Assembly (NCBI GenBank): GCA_020809705.1
Contig: CP085826.1
Coordinates: 1,612,001-1,676,000, forward strand
Length of the DNA stretch: 64,000 nt
Direction: 5' to 3'
Origin: Calonectria ilicicola
Taxonomy: Eukaryota > Ascomycota > Sordariomycetes > Hypocreales > Nectriaceae
The translations under genes were made by a program, and so were the position numbers. This document shows positions 11,360 to 21,319 of the stretch, one piece after another (position 1 is the first letter of the stretch; each line of letters begins with the position of its first letter). The notes beneath the pieces were generated by a model. That model was not told the DNA's origin. It saw only the letters and a list, made by a program, of their open reading frames with translations, and made no database searches.

Positions 11360-12385
11360 TCAATTAGTATACATTTTAGAGTCACCAACATGGACCACAA
11401 TCTTCCCCGTGGTACGTCCCAGTCTGAGTTTCTTGTACGCCTCGGGAGCATCTTTCCACTCAAACTTTTGGTCAATCAGCGATTGTACCTTTCCTTCAGC
11501 CATCCATTGGCCAATCTGCGCCAGGTCCTCTCGCTGAACCTTTACTCTAACGAGTCGAAATGATGTATCCCCACCTCCCAGGCACGAAGGTAGGAGGCTC
11601 CGGCGAAGCATAACAAGCATGGAGCTTTGCATAGCGACTTGAAGAAATGTTCCATCGGGCTTCAAAAAGTGGCGACTCTGTTCGTACAAATCGCTTGGAA
11701 CACCGACGTTGTCGATGGCGAAGTCAAAAACCTGGCCCTTTTTCTTTAGCTCATCTAGCAAATCGGTCTTTCGATAGTCAATGACCTCATCAGCTCCGAG
11801 ACGACGACAAAGCTCCACATTTGATGTAGAACAAGTGGTGGTGACCGTGGCTCCAAGAGCTTTAGCAAACTGGATGGTGAAAGAGCCCACACCACCACTA
11901 CCGCCGTTGATGAGAATGCTAGATCCGGGCCTGATCAGATCCTGCGGTAAGGACTGGAAAGCGGTGAGCCCAGCGGTACCCACAGCTGCCGCATCATCGG
12001 GAGCAACGCCACCGGGGAGAACTGTAAGCTGCGAACAGGGCGCGACAATGAGTTGGCTGAGGGACCCGTACTTGGGAAATTTAGTCGCGACGCTCAGGGC
12101 ACCAAACACCAACTGACCTTCCTCAACTGAGGTATTGGTGTCATGCTTTGCGCTAATACGGCCGCAGAAGTCGAGACCTGGGCTGGCAGGAGGTTGCACC
12201 ATGAATCTCCCAAAAATAGGGGCCTCTGGCAGCTTATACTCCACGGGATTGATGCCTGCGGTGATGACTTCAATCAAGACATGGTCTTTGGGGAAAGATG
12301 ACAGATTTGGCGGAGTAGCTTTCTCGTTGAGGGTTAGAGAGCTCTCAAGAGTCTTCTCGATGGCTGTGTACTGCCAGGCCTGCAT
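11360..12385 (-). CDS. Zinc-independent medium-chain dehydrogenase/reductase (quinone oxidoreductase-like)
   Basis: Single exon, 341 residues from ATG 12385 (MQAWQYTAIEK). An in-frame start at 12463 would add 26 residues with no family-like sequence. The N-terminal catalytic fold carries INPVEYK and GLDFCGRI; the nucleotide-binding motif is GGSGGVGSFTIQFAKALGA at 161-179, followed by GADEVIDYR. The zinc ligands of true alcohol dehydrogenases are absent, so it belongs to the quinone oxidoreductase/enoyl reductase branch, using NADPH to reduce an activated double bond or quinone. Such proteins occur both free-standing and as trans-enoyl reductases beside PKS genes, but no PKS is present here. 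Cytosolic or mitochondrial; no clear targeting peptide. Confidence 0.87.
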   Translation of the reverse strand: MQAWQYTAIEKTLESSLTLNEKATPPNLSSFPKDHVLIEVITAGINPVEYKLPEAPIFGRFMVQPPASPGLDFCGRISAKHDTNTSVEEGQLVFGALSVATKFPKYGSLSQLIVAPCSQLTVLPGGVAPDDAAAVGTAGLTAFQSLPQDLIRPGSSILINGGSGGVGSFTIQFAKALGATVTTTCSTSNVELCRRLGADEVIDYRKTDLLDELKKKGQVFDFAIDNVGVPSDLYEQSRHFLKPDGTFLQVAMQSSMLVMLRRSLLPSCLGGGDTSFRLVRVKVQREDLAQIGQWMAEGKVQSLIDQKFEWKDAPEAYKKLRLGRTTGKIVVHVGDSKMYTN

Positions 12386-13147
12386 GGTTTTGATTGCTAA
12401 TGTGGTTGGTTGTGGGAAGGAATACAAGACTTGACATGCGTGTGAAGACTGGTGCATTCCCAAAGGACATTTAAACCATATCTATGGTGAAGTTGATTTG
12501 GCCCATTTTGATTGCTTTATTTTTAGTCAGTATATTTGGGTAGAACCCCCGGTCAAAGTCGTTTGAACTACAGATCGTGGGCTGCATCACAAGCTCAAAA
12601 CCTCAGGGCCTGATCCTAGTCGATTCTCGGGTTCGGATTATTCTGCGTTTCTCATTGGCTGCCAGCAATTGAGGCGTAGTGCTGATCACCAGATGCCCCA
12701 CTGAATGCGGACATGCGCTTGGAAATCAAATGCGGAAAACTTGGGTGGCGGAATATTGTTGATAGCGAGTCACTATACACATGCTTTTCATTGATTGAAG
12801 AAGAATTAAACTTTTGGATATTGGTAATATTAAACGATGAGAATTATCCTAGTTTAAACTTAACAGAATGGGTCATCCACAGGCGAGATCCGGATGTTGC
12901 GTGAAAAATGACGCCGACAAAACTCCCAGATATGAAACCGAGATATACGGATCGAACTAAGAACCAAGCCTTTTCGGTTTACCTTGTACCAAAATAGAAC
13001 TCCGCGTTGCGGAATTTCCAGACCGTCAAAATAGCTGCATAGTTCGTGCGTTAGTGCATGGCGTGTCACAGAAGCGGAAAACGGCTTCCAAGGCCTAGCG
13101 TCTACCGAGCGGTAGTGGCATTATCTGAGAAAGATTATTGCGATTTT
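12386..13147. other. Intergenic stretch, no gene seen
   Basis: About 760 bases between the reductase start and the 3' end of the Zn2Cys6 regulator gene. Two open frames of 63-69 codons are present, but neither has a recognisable domain. It should hold the reductase promoter. Confidence 0.6.
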
Positions 13148-14454
13148 TCAAGCCATCGGTATGTCATTTTGGCGCTCCAAGACTGGCTCCCCCTCACCGC
13201 ATGATTTGATGTAGCTCATCGGCCATTCGATTGACTGCTGCCACAGTGGCCCCAAAGAATCCCCAATCAACATCATGAGGCGAGACCCCCAGCCTCTCAT
13301 GAACCAAAATTCATCCCTCACAGCGTAAAGAACTGTACAGTAGTGAGCGACGACAACAAGGGCTGCCTGATCATGGGCACGTAATAGGGCTAGGAATCCA
13401 TCCTTTAGCGTCATGGGCCAAACAATGGCGACGTTGAGCTCTGGAATCGTAGACGAAGCCTTTTCTATGCTTTCCCCAAGACTGGTGATTGCTTCATTGA
13501 CTATTTCCACGGTATCTTGATCAACTGAGTTCGCGTTTAAACCTTCATAGATCAGAGGAAGTCGTTCTTGCAGTAAACGTAATAACGGAATGCTCCCGCG
13601 ATAAAAATCACATTGCATGAATTCGCCCAATACCCCTTCGTTGCTGGCACTTTGAGACAAGCGAAGGATGTTACTGACGCCCCGCACCAGAGCGAAAACT
13701 CCCAGAACATCGTCCAGTTTTAGTGGGCCAAGCGTACCCATGGCCGTGGCGGATGAAGCAAAGGCTCCTATAAACAGGAGCGACGATGCTGCGAAGAGGG
13801 CATGGCAGTTTTCTGGGGTGACGGTGGATATCTCGGTCTTGATGCCGCAAATTGCATGATGTTGGTGTTGAAAGGCTCGAGATAGATGTATTTTTCTCTG
13901 GGACGTAGACAAATTGGCGAGGTGAAATGATGACACCGCGAGGATCTGATGCATGAGAAAAGGATAAGCTATAGCGTGACGGGGAATATCGACCTCCCAC
14001 ACACGACGGCTGGCTCCTGGCAAAGTACCCGAAGTATAAGACGTATAGTGATTCATCAGGCCCAAGTCTACAGTCCAATTCAGCGGTTGCTCGAACTTGG
14101 GCCCGATAGCAACATTGAGGCCGCGACGGATCGGTTCTGATAGCAACTGAACATCAGTCGCAAGCGCCACAGCACTACTGCTGCGAGCTGCGGTGGACCA
14201 TAAATCGCCATCATCCTTGCCTGCTCTCGGGTTCGGATCAGATGAACCAATAGACGATGAATCAGGTGAAGACAGTGGAATGCTGAGGCTGCAAGGGATG
14301 TCCCACTTGATGCAGGCGCCGCAAGGGCGATTCTCGTCGCACTGCTAACATGTCAGCTTGTCCAGGTCCAAAGTACCCATCAGCGTACCTTTATTTTCCT
14401 TATTTTGCAGCGAGTGCAGCCGTTACGTGATTTTTTGTGCCCTCTCCGTGCCAT
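13148..14454 (-). CDS. Zn(II)2Cys6 transcription factor
   Basis: Model: complement of 13148-14341 and 14389-14454, 419 residues, with a 47-base intron (GTACGC...AGCAG) inside the zinc cluster. The spliced N-terminus reads GCTRCKIRKIKCDENRPCGAC, i.e. C-x2-C-x6-C-x5-C-x2-C-x6-C, with a basic MARRGHKKSR lead. After a short Ser-rich linker comes a helical region of ~330 residues (HQILAVSSFHLANLS and onward) like the fungal-specific C-terminal domain of Upc2-type or related small regulators. It should be a nuclear DNA-binding regulator. It is divergent from the RTA1-like gene with 432 bases between their starts, so control of that neighbour is a reasonable guess. Confidence 0.88.
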
Positions 14455-14886
14455 CTTGACAGCTCTTTGGGGACCTTGGGTGGTGAACGATGTGGGGTAG
14501 AGGACTGAATCCGAGATGAGCCAGCTACTTAAACCTGAGCACGCTTGTTACTTAGTAATAATTCCCACTCCGCCGCACTTTAATGCATCAACGGAAACGC
14601 TAAATGTCTTTGACTAGGGTGGGGTGTGCACAGCCCCTAGCGGAGATCACAGCCAAGACTTGACACGAGGAAGATGCTAAAATCTTGAGATTAGAAATGA
14701 ATCCGAAGAATAATATCTTCCCATAGATATTTATGGTATAATGAGCATTTTTGCGTGTGTATAAAGTAGGAGGCATGGCCCTGATACGCTTGCTTCATGC
14801 GACTAGACTTTAGACTGCATAGGAACAAAACTCCGATCACAAGCAACGAAACGAGTACATCTATAACTAGGAAATCGACATAAAAT
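14455..14886. promoter_or_regulatory. Shared divergent promoter of the Zn2Cys6 regulator and RTA1-like gene
   Basis: The 432 bases separate two start codons pointing away from each other. A TATA-like GTATAAAG lies at about 14759-14766, ~120 bases before the RTA1-like ATG. CCCCT, a possible stress-response element, is seen near 14634. No binding site for the regulator could be identified by eye. Confidence 0.45.
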
Positions 14887-15953
14887 ATGAGTTCGACAAA
14901 CCAAACGACTTCTAATCCGGTAGAATTTGTCTTTTACCACTATGATCCCTCTCTCGCCGCTGCTTGCATATTCATCGCCTTATTTAGTCTTTCGACGGCG
15001 CTGCACGTCTATCAATTTGTCAAGCTCCGGACATGGTACTTTATACCATTCTTTATTGGCTGCTGCCGTGAGTCTCATGAGCTTCACAGAGTATAGAATT
15101 CCACAGATTGTATTGAGCTAAACTTCCCTACAGTTGAAATCGTCGGATATATAGGTCGTGCACTGTCAGCAAGCGAGACTCCAGATTGGACTACCGGCTC
15201 CTTTACCATGCAAAGCCTCACCCTTCTGCTCGGGCCCGCCCTGCTCGCTGCTTCTATTTATATGGTTCTTGGTCGCCTAATCATATTCCTCGAGGCAGGG
15301 GACCTCTCTCCCATCAATGTGAAATGGTTAACGAAAATCTTTGTTTTGGGTGATGTCCTTTCTTTCCTCACTCAAGGTGGAGGTGAGTATTCTCAGACAT
15401 CTCGAAACAAGATGACAGGATTAACAAATTTCAAGGTGGCGCTATTCTATCTCGTGCCAATTCTACATCCACCATGAAACTTGGAGAAAACGTCATCATC
15501 GCTGGTCTTGCTATCCAGATTGTCTTTTTCGCGGTTTTCATCGTTGTCATTAGTGTCTTTCACTACAAGATCCACTTGTCACCCACCAACAGCAGTTCTT
15601 CCACCCATCTTCCATGGAAAAGATTTCTTCTGATCCTCTATATTGCAAGCGGCTTGATCATGGTTAGATCTGTTTTCAGAGTCGCAGAGTACGCCATGGG
15701 CAATGATGGAGCACTATTAGCCAACGAGGTTTACATCTACGTTTTCGATGCTGCCCTAATATTTATCGTTGTTGTAATGTTCAACGTCTTCCATCCCGGA
15801 AGCATTCTTCCAGGGTAAGAATCCTAATGCCTTTGTACATGTCCATCTTTATTAATTCGCCTTGTTTGATCAAGCAAAAATGACGAATCTAGCGGTTACA
15901 GTCTCAATAGCCAAAGTCCTAAGCCCAGGTCAATCAGGGGGGGTGATTACTAG
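14887..15953 (+). CDS. RTA1-like seven-helix membrane protein
   Basis: Model: 14887-15067, 15134-15382, 15436-15814 and 15875-15953, 295 residues. Family marks are FVFYHYDPSLAAA at the start, CCLEIVGYIGRALS across splice 1, LLLGPALLAASIYMVLGRLI, FVLGDVLSFLTQGGGG across splice 2, RSVFRVAEYAMG and EVYIYVFDAAL. About seven hydrophobic helices are visible. RTA1/RSB1 proteins are plasma-membrane proteins linked to resistance to toxic lipids and 7-aminocholesterol and to export of long-chain bases. The last intron (15815-15874) is inferred: without it the protein stops at ILPG; with it a 26-residue hydrophilic tail ending RSIRGGDY is added, as is usual in the family. It is divergent from the Zn2Cys6 regulator. 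Confidence 0.87.
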
Positions 15954-16293
15954 ACCCACTCCTAGGCAACTTGGGGCACTTGGCAACGTGCAATTCAGCT
16001 TTATCAAGGAGCGTATTGGAGAAATAGGAGAGGCGCATGAGCTGCAGTTAGTGTAGATGGAACTGGTCTCAACGTCACTCGTTTGAGAAAATATTTCGAT
16101 CAACTGAATAAATCAACGCGAATTAGGCTATATACTCTTTGCTCTAAGTTCTTGCGAAAACTTTTAGTATCAGATCGAACTCCTCTAAGAGAAAAGCCAG
16201 GTTCGACATTCTATGTTTACCTCAGCTGGTAACGCTATTGCGATCAAAACTCCGTTTTATACATGCCAAGTCGTTCCGTCGTCGTAATCGTTT
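15954..16293. other. Convergent intergenic stretch
   Basis: 340 bases between the 3' ends of the RTA1-like gene (plus) and the APH-fold kinase gene (minus). It should contain both 3' untranslated regions. No gene seen. Confidence 0.55.
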
Positions 16294-17690
16294 CTAGTAC
16301 CCCTTGTTCCATGAAAAGTAGTTCCATATCGACGTAAATAGGGTTGTCTGGTTTTTGCCTAATAGGTAGTTCCACAGGGAGGAGAGAACCGAGCCCCTCT
16401 TTTCCCCTGATAGGAGGTTCCATATGTAGGACAGCATCGAACCCTTGTTGTTGCTGTGGGTTGGCGCCTTCAGACCAAACTGGTCGAGGACCTTACAATA
16501 AAATCCAATTCTACCAAGTTCGTACAGCCATATTGAGTTGGCCAAGTGCTGGACTCGCCAATCTTTAAATGTGGTCGACAGGCGGCTGTCAAAGCCGTGA
16601 AGCAGCTCCGCCTGGCGAGTATAGTTGATGTAATTTCGGCAATCGGCCAACTGGTTACGCGTTTTTTCAGTGTCACGATACAGCGGGCCGTCCATTGCCG
16701 GCGGCACAATGCTTAGACCATCACCCAGTTCAATCAGCTCCCAGGGGGCGGCCATTGCATTTTCCCAGTCAATGACGCCAAGGATCTCATGCTGGGGATC
16801 AATTATGATGTTGCTATTCAGGAAGTCGGTGTGGATCAAGGGAAATGGGCCTCGCTGAAAGGGAAAACGATCTGCAAAGTCGTCTAGTCGTGATGGGAAT
16901 TCATTAATCGAGCTCAAAACATGTTCGGCCAGAGCCGGAGGGCTTCTTTCAATGATAAATTTCTCTGAGTACTGAAACTTGGCCTGCTTGGCCCAAGCCT
17001 TGAAATAGTCGGCGGCGGAATCGAAGGGACCTCCGATTCCGGGTATGGGGCCCACATCAAACTCCCCGTCTTCGCGCCTTGTGATGCTCCCAATCTTGGG
17101 AAAGCGGATAGCAGCCAGTTGAGTCTTGATGGTGTTAGTTTTGTGGTGTTGAGGGGGAGCAAGCAGTGCGGCGTGGGATCAAGTACCTGGACGTCAGCCA
17201 TTGCGGAGTGGAATTGCCGCTTGAACATTTCAGGGGTCTGGCCCTTGTGCACCTTGTATCCGCCAAACGAGTCCATTGCCGTATCCCCCGCAATGAACTC
17301 CATCATGATGAAGGGGACGCCGACGGGGTTCTCGCAGTTGGCCTCGTAGGCATACACCTCGGGCACAGGTATGTGAGATCTCTCCCGGACCAGTTCCATG
17401 GTGTGCACCTCGGACTGTAGACGCGCAATGGACCGCGGCGTGCTCTTGCGGAGAGACACGCGAGCAACCCAGCGAGCGCCATCCTCAAACTCCAGACGCC
17501 GCACCAAGTTCAGGCCGCCGGCGTTGTGGTCGGGCGAGAGGCGGCACCAGATGTCGTAAGGGTGACCATCACGCTCGCGCTTCACGTCGATGGCATACTG
17601 CACGAGGGCCTCCCAGTCGACGGTATGCGACAGCTTCCGGTCAGGGTCCTCAGTCAGCCAATTCAACGCAAGCGGCTCCTCACTAGCCAT
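16294..17690 (-). CDS. Aminoglycoside phosphotransferase (APH)-fold kinase with C-terminal repeats
   Basis: Model: complement of 16294-17124 and 17187-17690, 444 residues, one 62-base intron giving MADVQ|TQLAAIRFPK. The N-lobe has the lysine-bearing-strand region WVARVSLRK and MMEFIAGDTAMD. The catalytic loop is HTDFLNSN (His266, Asp268, Asn273) and the metal-binding Asp is in GVIDWENA (Asp287). These are the core residues of APH/choline kinase-like enzymes, which phosphorylate small hydroxyl compounds; fungi carry many with unknown substrates. The last 50 residues are three 16-residue units each holding a [LI]WN[LY] core, not part of the usual fold. ATG 17690 was chosen; an in-frame ATG at 17804 would add 38 residues. 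Cytosolic. Confidence 0.85.
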
Positions 17691-18175
17691 TTTGAGGTGC
17701 GTGAGCGTCGTTAGCCAGACGTGCACGATGCTCGTGGCTCGTGGGTGCGTGCGGGTGGGAGAACGTCGACAAATAACAGAGTTTGCGGCCTTGGGGATGA
17801 TCAAGACGAGACAGCCAACAACGCATGTGGCGGGGGGGCTAGTTCGGCTACCAGCCCGCGGGCGCTTGCGGGACTAGCGCTGGGGAGGCCGAGAAGGCGG
17901 TGAGCGCGAACTGTCCAGTTCAGACGCAAATCAGGACACAGGTGGCGAGATGGGTGTGAGTATTGCCACATGGATCACGAAGGTGTCATTGCATATCTAT
18001 CAATCAATCAATCAATCAAAACAAAAACAAAAACGCGACAACAAAGAGTCGAGATGATCATTGACGCCCAACCCAATGCCCTCACCTTCTACTGGGCACT
18101 AACTACTCCGCACTTGACGCTCACTGACCTCGGTCAATCACCAGCCTCCCCCCGGCCACCTCCTCACACCGCCGC
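17691..18175. other. Intergenic stretch with a simple repeat
   Basis: 485 bases between the kinase start and the SDR stop. It is GC-rich near 17830-17890 and includes a CAAT tract at 18001. No gene is supported; the upstream in-frame extension of the kinase reaches 17804. Confidence 0.5.
18001..18034. repeat. CAAT / ACAAAA microsatellite
   Basis: Four and a half CAAT units (18001-18018) are followed by about two and a half ACAAAA units. It lies in the kinase-SDR intergenic stretch and looks like an ordinary simple repeat. Confidence 0.8.
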
Positions 18176-19180
18176 TTATTCATCATTTTCTGCCAATCCC
18201 ACCATGGCCAGCGAATCTTTCCACAGTCTGGCTTCGTCTTTGGCATCATAAGTGTGGCTCACATACGTGCCTTTGCTCGGCACTCCGTCGTCCTCGCCCT
18301 GTTCCGCAGCCGCGCAATCGTTCAGGTACACGCCCCCACGGCCCTCCCACTCCTTGCCAACCGCCGCTACGAGAGTAGTTGCCGCGCCTTGCTCCACGCT
18401 CTTGAGCTCCTCCTTGCCCATCTGCTTGAGCATCCCATGCTTGACCTCGTCCGGAATAAACTTGCTCAGCGGAGTCATGATAACTCCTGGATGCAGACTC
18501 GTAGAGTGGAGCCCAACCCGTCCGTATCGTCGCTCAATCTCATTGGCCATGTAGGTGTTTGCCGTCTTGGACCGTGCATAAGCCATCCAGGGTATGTACT
18601 CGCTTTTTTCATACGCGTAGTCGTCCGAGTCGCCGATGCGGCTGACGCGGTGCGCTGCTGCCCCAAGCATGACTACTCGAGATTGAAACTCGGGTGTTGT
18701 GGCTTTGAGCAGAGCCGGCTTGAGAAGCTGAAAGAAGAGGAAATGGGAGAGGTGATTGGTTGCAAAGTGTAGCTCAAACCCATCCCCAGTAAGCTGCAGC
18801 TCAGGCACGGCCATGATTCCAGCATTGTTGATCAAAAGACTGATTTGGTCTGTTTTGGCCAGAATGTTCTTCGCAGCAGCTCGAACACTCTCGAGTGATG
18901 TCTGATCCATCTGGACAAGTTCCATTCTATCCTCATTCCAGATCTCAGAGAGGGCACTTTTTGCTTTTTCAACATCCCTTGCTGTCAGAATCATCTTGAT
19001 CCCTGTCAATTTGAGCGCTCGGACCGTTTCGATCCCAAGACCGGACGAAACACCAGTGATGACGGCGACCTTTCCAACCAGCTTGCCTTCCATTTCATTG
19101 TCTTTGACAATTTGGATAGCCGTGGGTCGTGCATCTCCAGGGCCCTGGGGACTTGCGTGAGCTGCAGAGTAGCGAGACAT
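18176..19180 (-). CDS. Short-chain dehydrogenase (WWOX/retinol dehydrogenase-like) lacking the catalytic Ser
   Basis: Single exon, 334 residues from ATG 19180 (MSRYSAAHASPQG). The Rossmann motif is TGVSSGLG at 42-49, NNAG at 118-121, the structural Asn in FATNHLSHF at ~142, and the active-site pair YARSK (Tyr201, Lys205) followed by TAN. In this subfamily the strand before the active site normally reads VxxSSxxHR; here it is VVMLGAAAHR (169-178), so the serine that orients the substrate is replaced by Gly-Ala. NAD(P) binding looks intact. The enzyme may have altered or lost oxidoreductase activity. An in-frame start at 19261 is possible but gives no signal peptide. Confidence 0.87.
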   Translation of the reverse strand: MSRYSAAHASPQGPGDARPTAIQIVKDNEMEGKLVGKVAVITGVSSGLGIETVRALKLTGIKMILTARDVEKAKSALSEIWNEDRMELVQMDQTSLESVRAAAKNILAKTDQISLLINNAGIMAVPELQLTGDGFELHFATNHLSHFLFFQLLKPALLKATTPEFQSRVVMLGAAAHRVSRIGDSDDYAYEKSEYIPWMAYARSKTANTYMANEIERRYGRVGLHSTSLHPGVIMTPLSKFIPDEVKHGMLKQMGKEELKSVEQGAATTLVAAVGKEWEGRGGVYLNDCAAAEQGEDDGVPSKGTYVSHTYDAKDEARLWKDSLAMVGLAENDE

Positions 19181-19666
19181 TGTAAAGTGAATTTTGTAGA
19201 GAGAATATAAATGTGATTGAGTGACGTGCTGCTGTGGTTGTCTTTTGATTTCTCCAAACATGGATTCAGCGACAAACCTATGGCCAGTTTATACTCGAAT
19301 GCTTTGCACATCGGATCTCTAAAGCTTCCTAACTCCGTCCATTTTTCGGACATTGATTGTTTGTTAATGTTCGTCCGAAACACTCATCTCATCGCCATAG
19401 GAAGCATCATGGGTCCGGCTTTGCTTAACCCCATCGTGCCGCTGATACAGCGGGTGCCTTGATGACATTTCTGCCAATTTGGGTCTAGTTTGCCACTAAA
19501 GCACATCAACCCCACAGGGACTGGACACCAGCAGATGCACCTCATGCTGACATTTTTCCCTTTTCTTGATTAGAGATTCAAATTCCTCATGCTTCGACGA
19601 CCGAAAAATCCTGGCATCAATTAAAACCCCCGGGTTTATAGTATTCCACGGAGTTCCCATCTCATT
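19181..19666. other. Divergent intergenic stretch
   Basis: 486 bases between the SDR start (minus) and the bZIP-DUF3425 start (plus). It should hold both promoters; no specific site was recognised. Confidence 0.55.
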
Positions 19667-20790
19667 ATGCCCTCTAACTCCGAGCCAATCCCCGTGGCAG
19701 CCAGCGGAGTGGATTCCGACTTGCCCGGAACAACCGACGAAGACCGCAGGCAGCGAAGGAGGGTTCAGAATCGCGTGAACCAGCGCGCACACAGTGGGTT
19801 GATACTTGGGCTTACACTTTTGCGGTGTTTTCCATTATCGAATCCACATGACTAACTTATTTGATAGGAGCTCGTGTGCAGGAATCGGTTTCTAAAAATC
19901 CTAAAAAGCAAAAGCAGCCTTATCAAACTACTCGTTGGAGACTTGACGAATTGGAACCTCAGAAACCCGATCATGTTACTCCAAACGAAAACTCCAATCC
20001 CCAAGAGGGTGGCATAACGCTTGAGGATTGTCTCAGAATCCCTGCTACACAAATTCCCATCGCAGACAAAGAATTACGAGACATTGATGTCGAATTATAC
20101 GGCCAACGCATGAAGTCGAAGTTGATCTTGCTCAAGATGGAATCACCAGACTTTTCAAACTTCGATGTATATTCTGACCACTTACTACACCTTACGAACT
20201 ATAATGTGTTGCGGGGGTTATATGCGAACAAGTGCATGTTATCCAAGCTCACCAAGTTTCTATCCCAAGGTCTCCACCGAATGGAAGAGGTGGACATTAT
20301 GAAAAGATTTCCGGGAAATACAGTCATGGTATCACCTACTCCAGGAATCCCACCGTGTCTAACACCAACACCACTACAGATGAGATATCCTCACGCAACA
20401 TGGATAGATATGATCCCCTTCCCCACGATGCGTGACAACTTGATAATCAACCACGAGCAATTTAATCACTGGGAATTTACCAGAGATATCTTTGGCGATT
20501 TGCTCGAGAATCTCCTGTTGCAAAAATCACAAATAAAAGACTTTAAGCTTCAGGCGCTGGGCCAACTACTTCGCAAGGATAGGCTCGACAATGAGTTGAT
20601 GGCCCATCGGAAAGGATTAATCCTGTGGGGGGAACCATATAGACCGGAAGACTGGGAGGCCACGCCTTACTTTTTTATGAAATGGGATTGGGTTGTGGAT
20701 GGGTGTGATGAGTTGATCAAGTCAACAAATCATTGGAGAATGCTGAGACATGAGCAACCGTTGCAGTTTGTGCGCACAACTGAGAGATAG
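19667..20790 (+). CDS. bZIP-type protein with DUF3425 domain
   Basis: Model: 19667-19793 and 19868-20790, 349 residues, one 74-base intron whose splice joins the basic region as QNRVNQRAHRARVQE. Residues 27-49 (DRRQRRRVQNRVNQRAHR) match the bZIP basic region used by fungal DUF3425 proteins (N-x3-Q-R-A-x-R). No regular leucine zipper follows, as is common in this group. The remaining ~290 residues are the DUF3425 region (DFSNFDVYSDHLLHLTNYNV, then PFPTMRDNLI and later FMKWDWVVDGCDELI). DUF3425 proteins are putative nuclear regulators with poorly known roles. A relic resembling its 3' end lies near 23876. Confidence 0.8.
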
Positions 20791-21319
20791 AAACTCCGCA
20801 GAGAGACTGGAGTCAGTATCGACAAGAATTCAAATGTCTTCTTCTCTGTCACATCTGATAACACACCGGGAATGGCTCTATTACTGGTTACAGTACATCC
20901 ATGGCCAAGGAAGACGATCCTTTTCTTTTTTTCTTCTTTTTCTGAGAGAGGAGGTAGCTGTTGAACGGCGTACATAAACTAGAAACCCTATGGTTGATAT
21001 AGGAAATGTAAAATGTAAAATAGTTTGTTTGTCTTTAAATTCTGTTCGATCTAATGCATTATCCTGGAGGATCAGGTTCTATAAGCCTAGAACAAGCTAA
21101 ATGCTTTTTCCCATGTGTAATTTTGTTGCTATAATTCTCTATATCGCTATGCGTATCAACTAAAACTGAATCCGAACATGGCGATAGTATGTATAGTCGC
21201 CTATATTTTGTGGCGTTCGATTAAAAAAGGAAAAGAAACTAAAATTGCAAAGGTGACTTGGTTTTGTGGCCCTTCATAAGCCGCTAGCCCCATGTCGCGA
21301 CCATGTACCATGACCATTT
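20791..21319. other. Convergent intergenic stretch
   Basis: 529 bases between the 3' ends of the bZIP-DUF3425 gene and the lectin-like gene. It is moderately AT-rich and should hold both 3' untranslated regions. No gene seen. Confidence 0.55.

Noticed and set aside
10264..19180. Secondary-metabolite gene cluster
   Set aside because: Tailoring-type enzymes and a regulator are present, but there is no PKS, NRPS, terpene synthase or prenyltransferase in the window.
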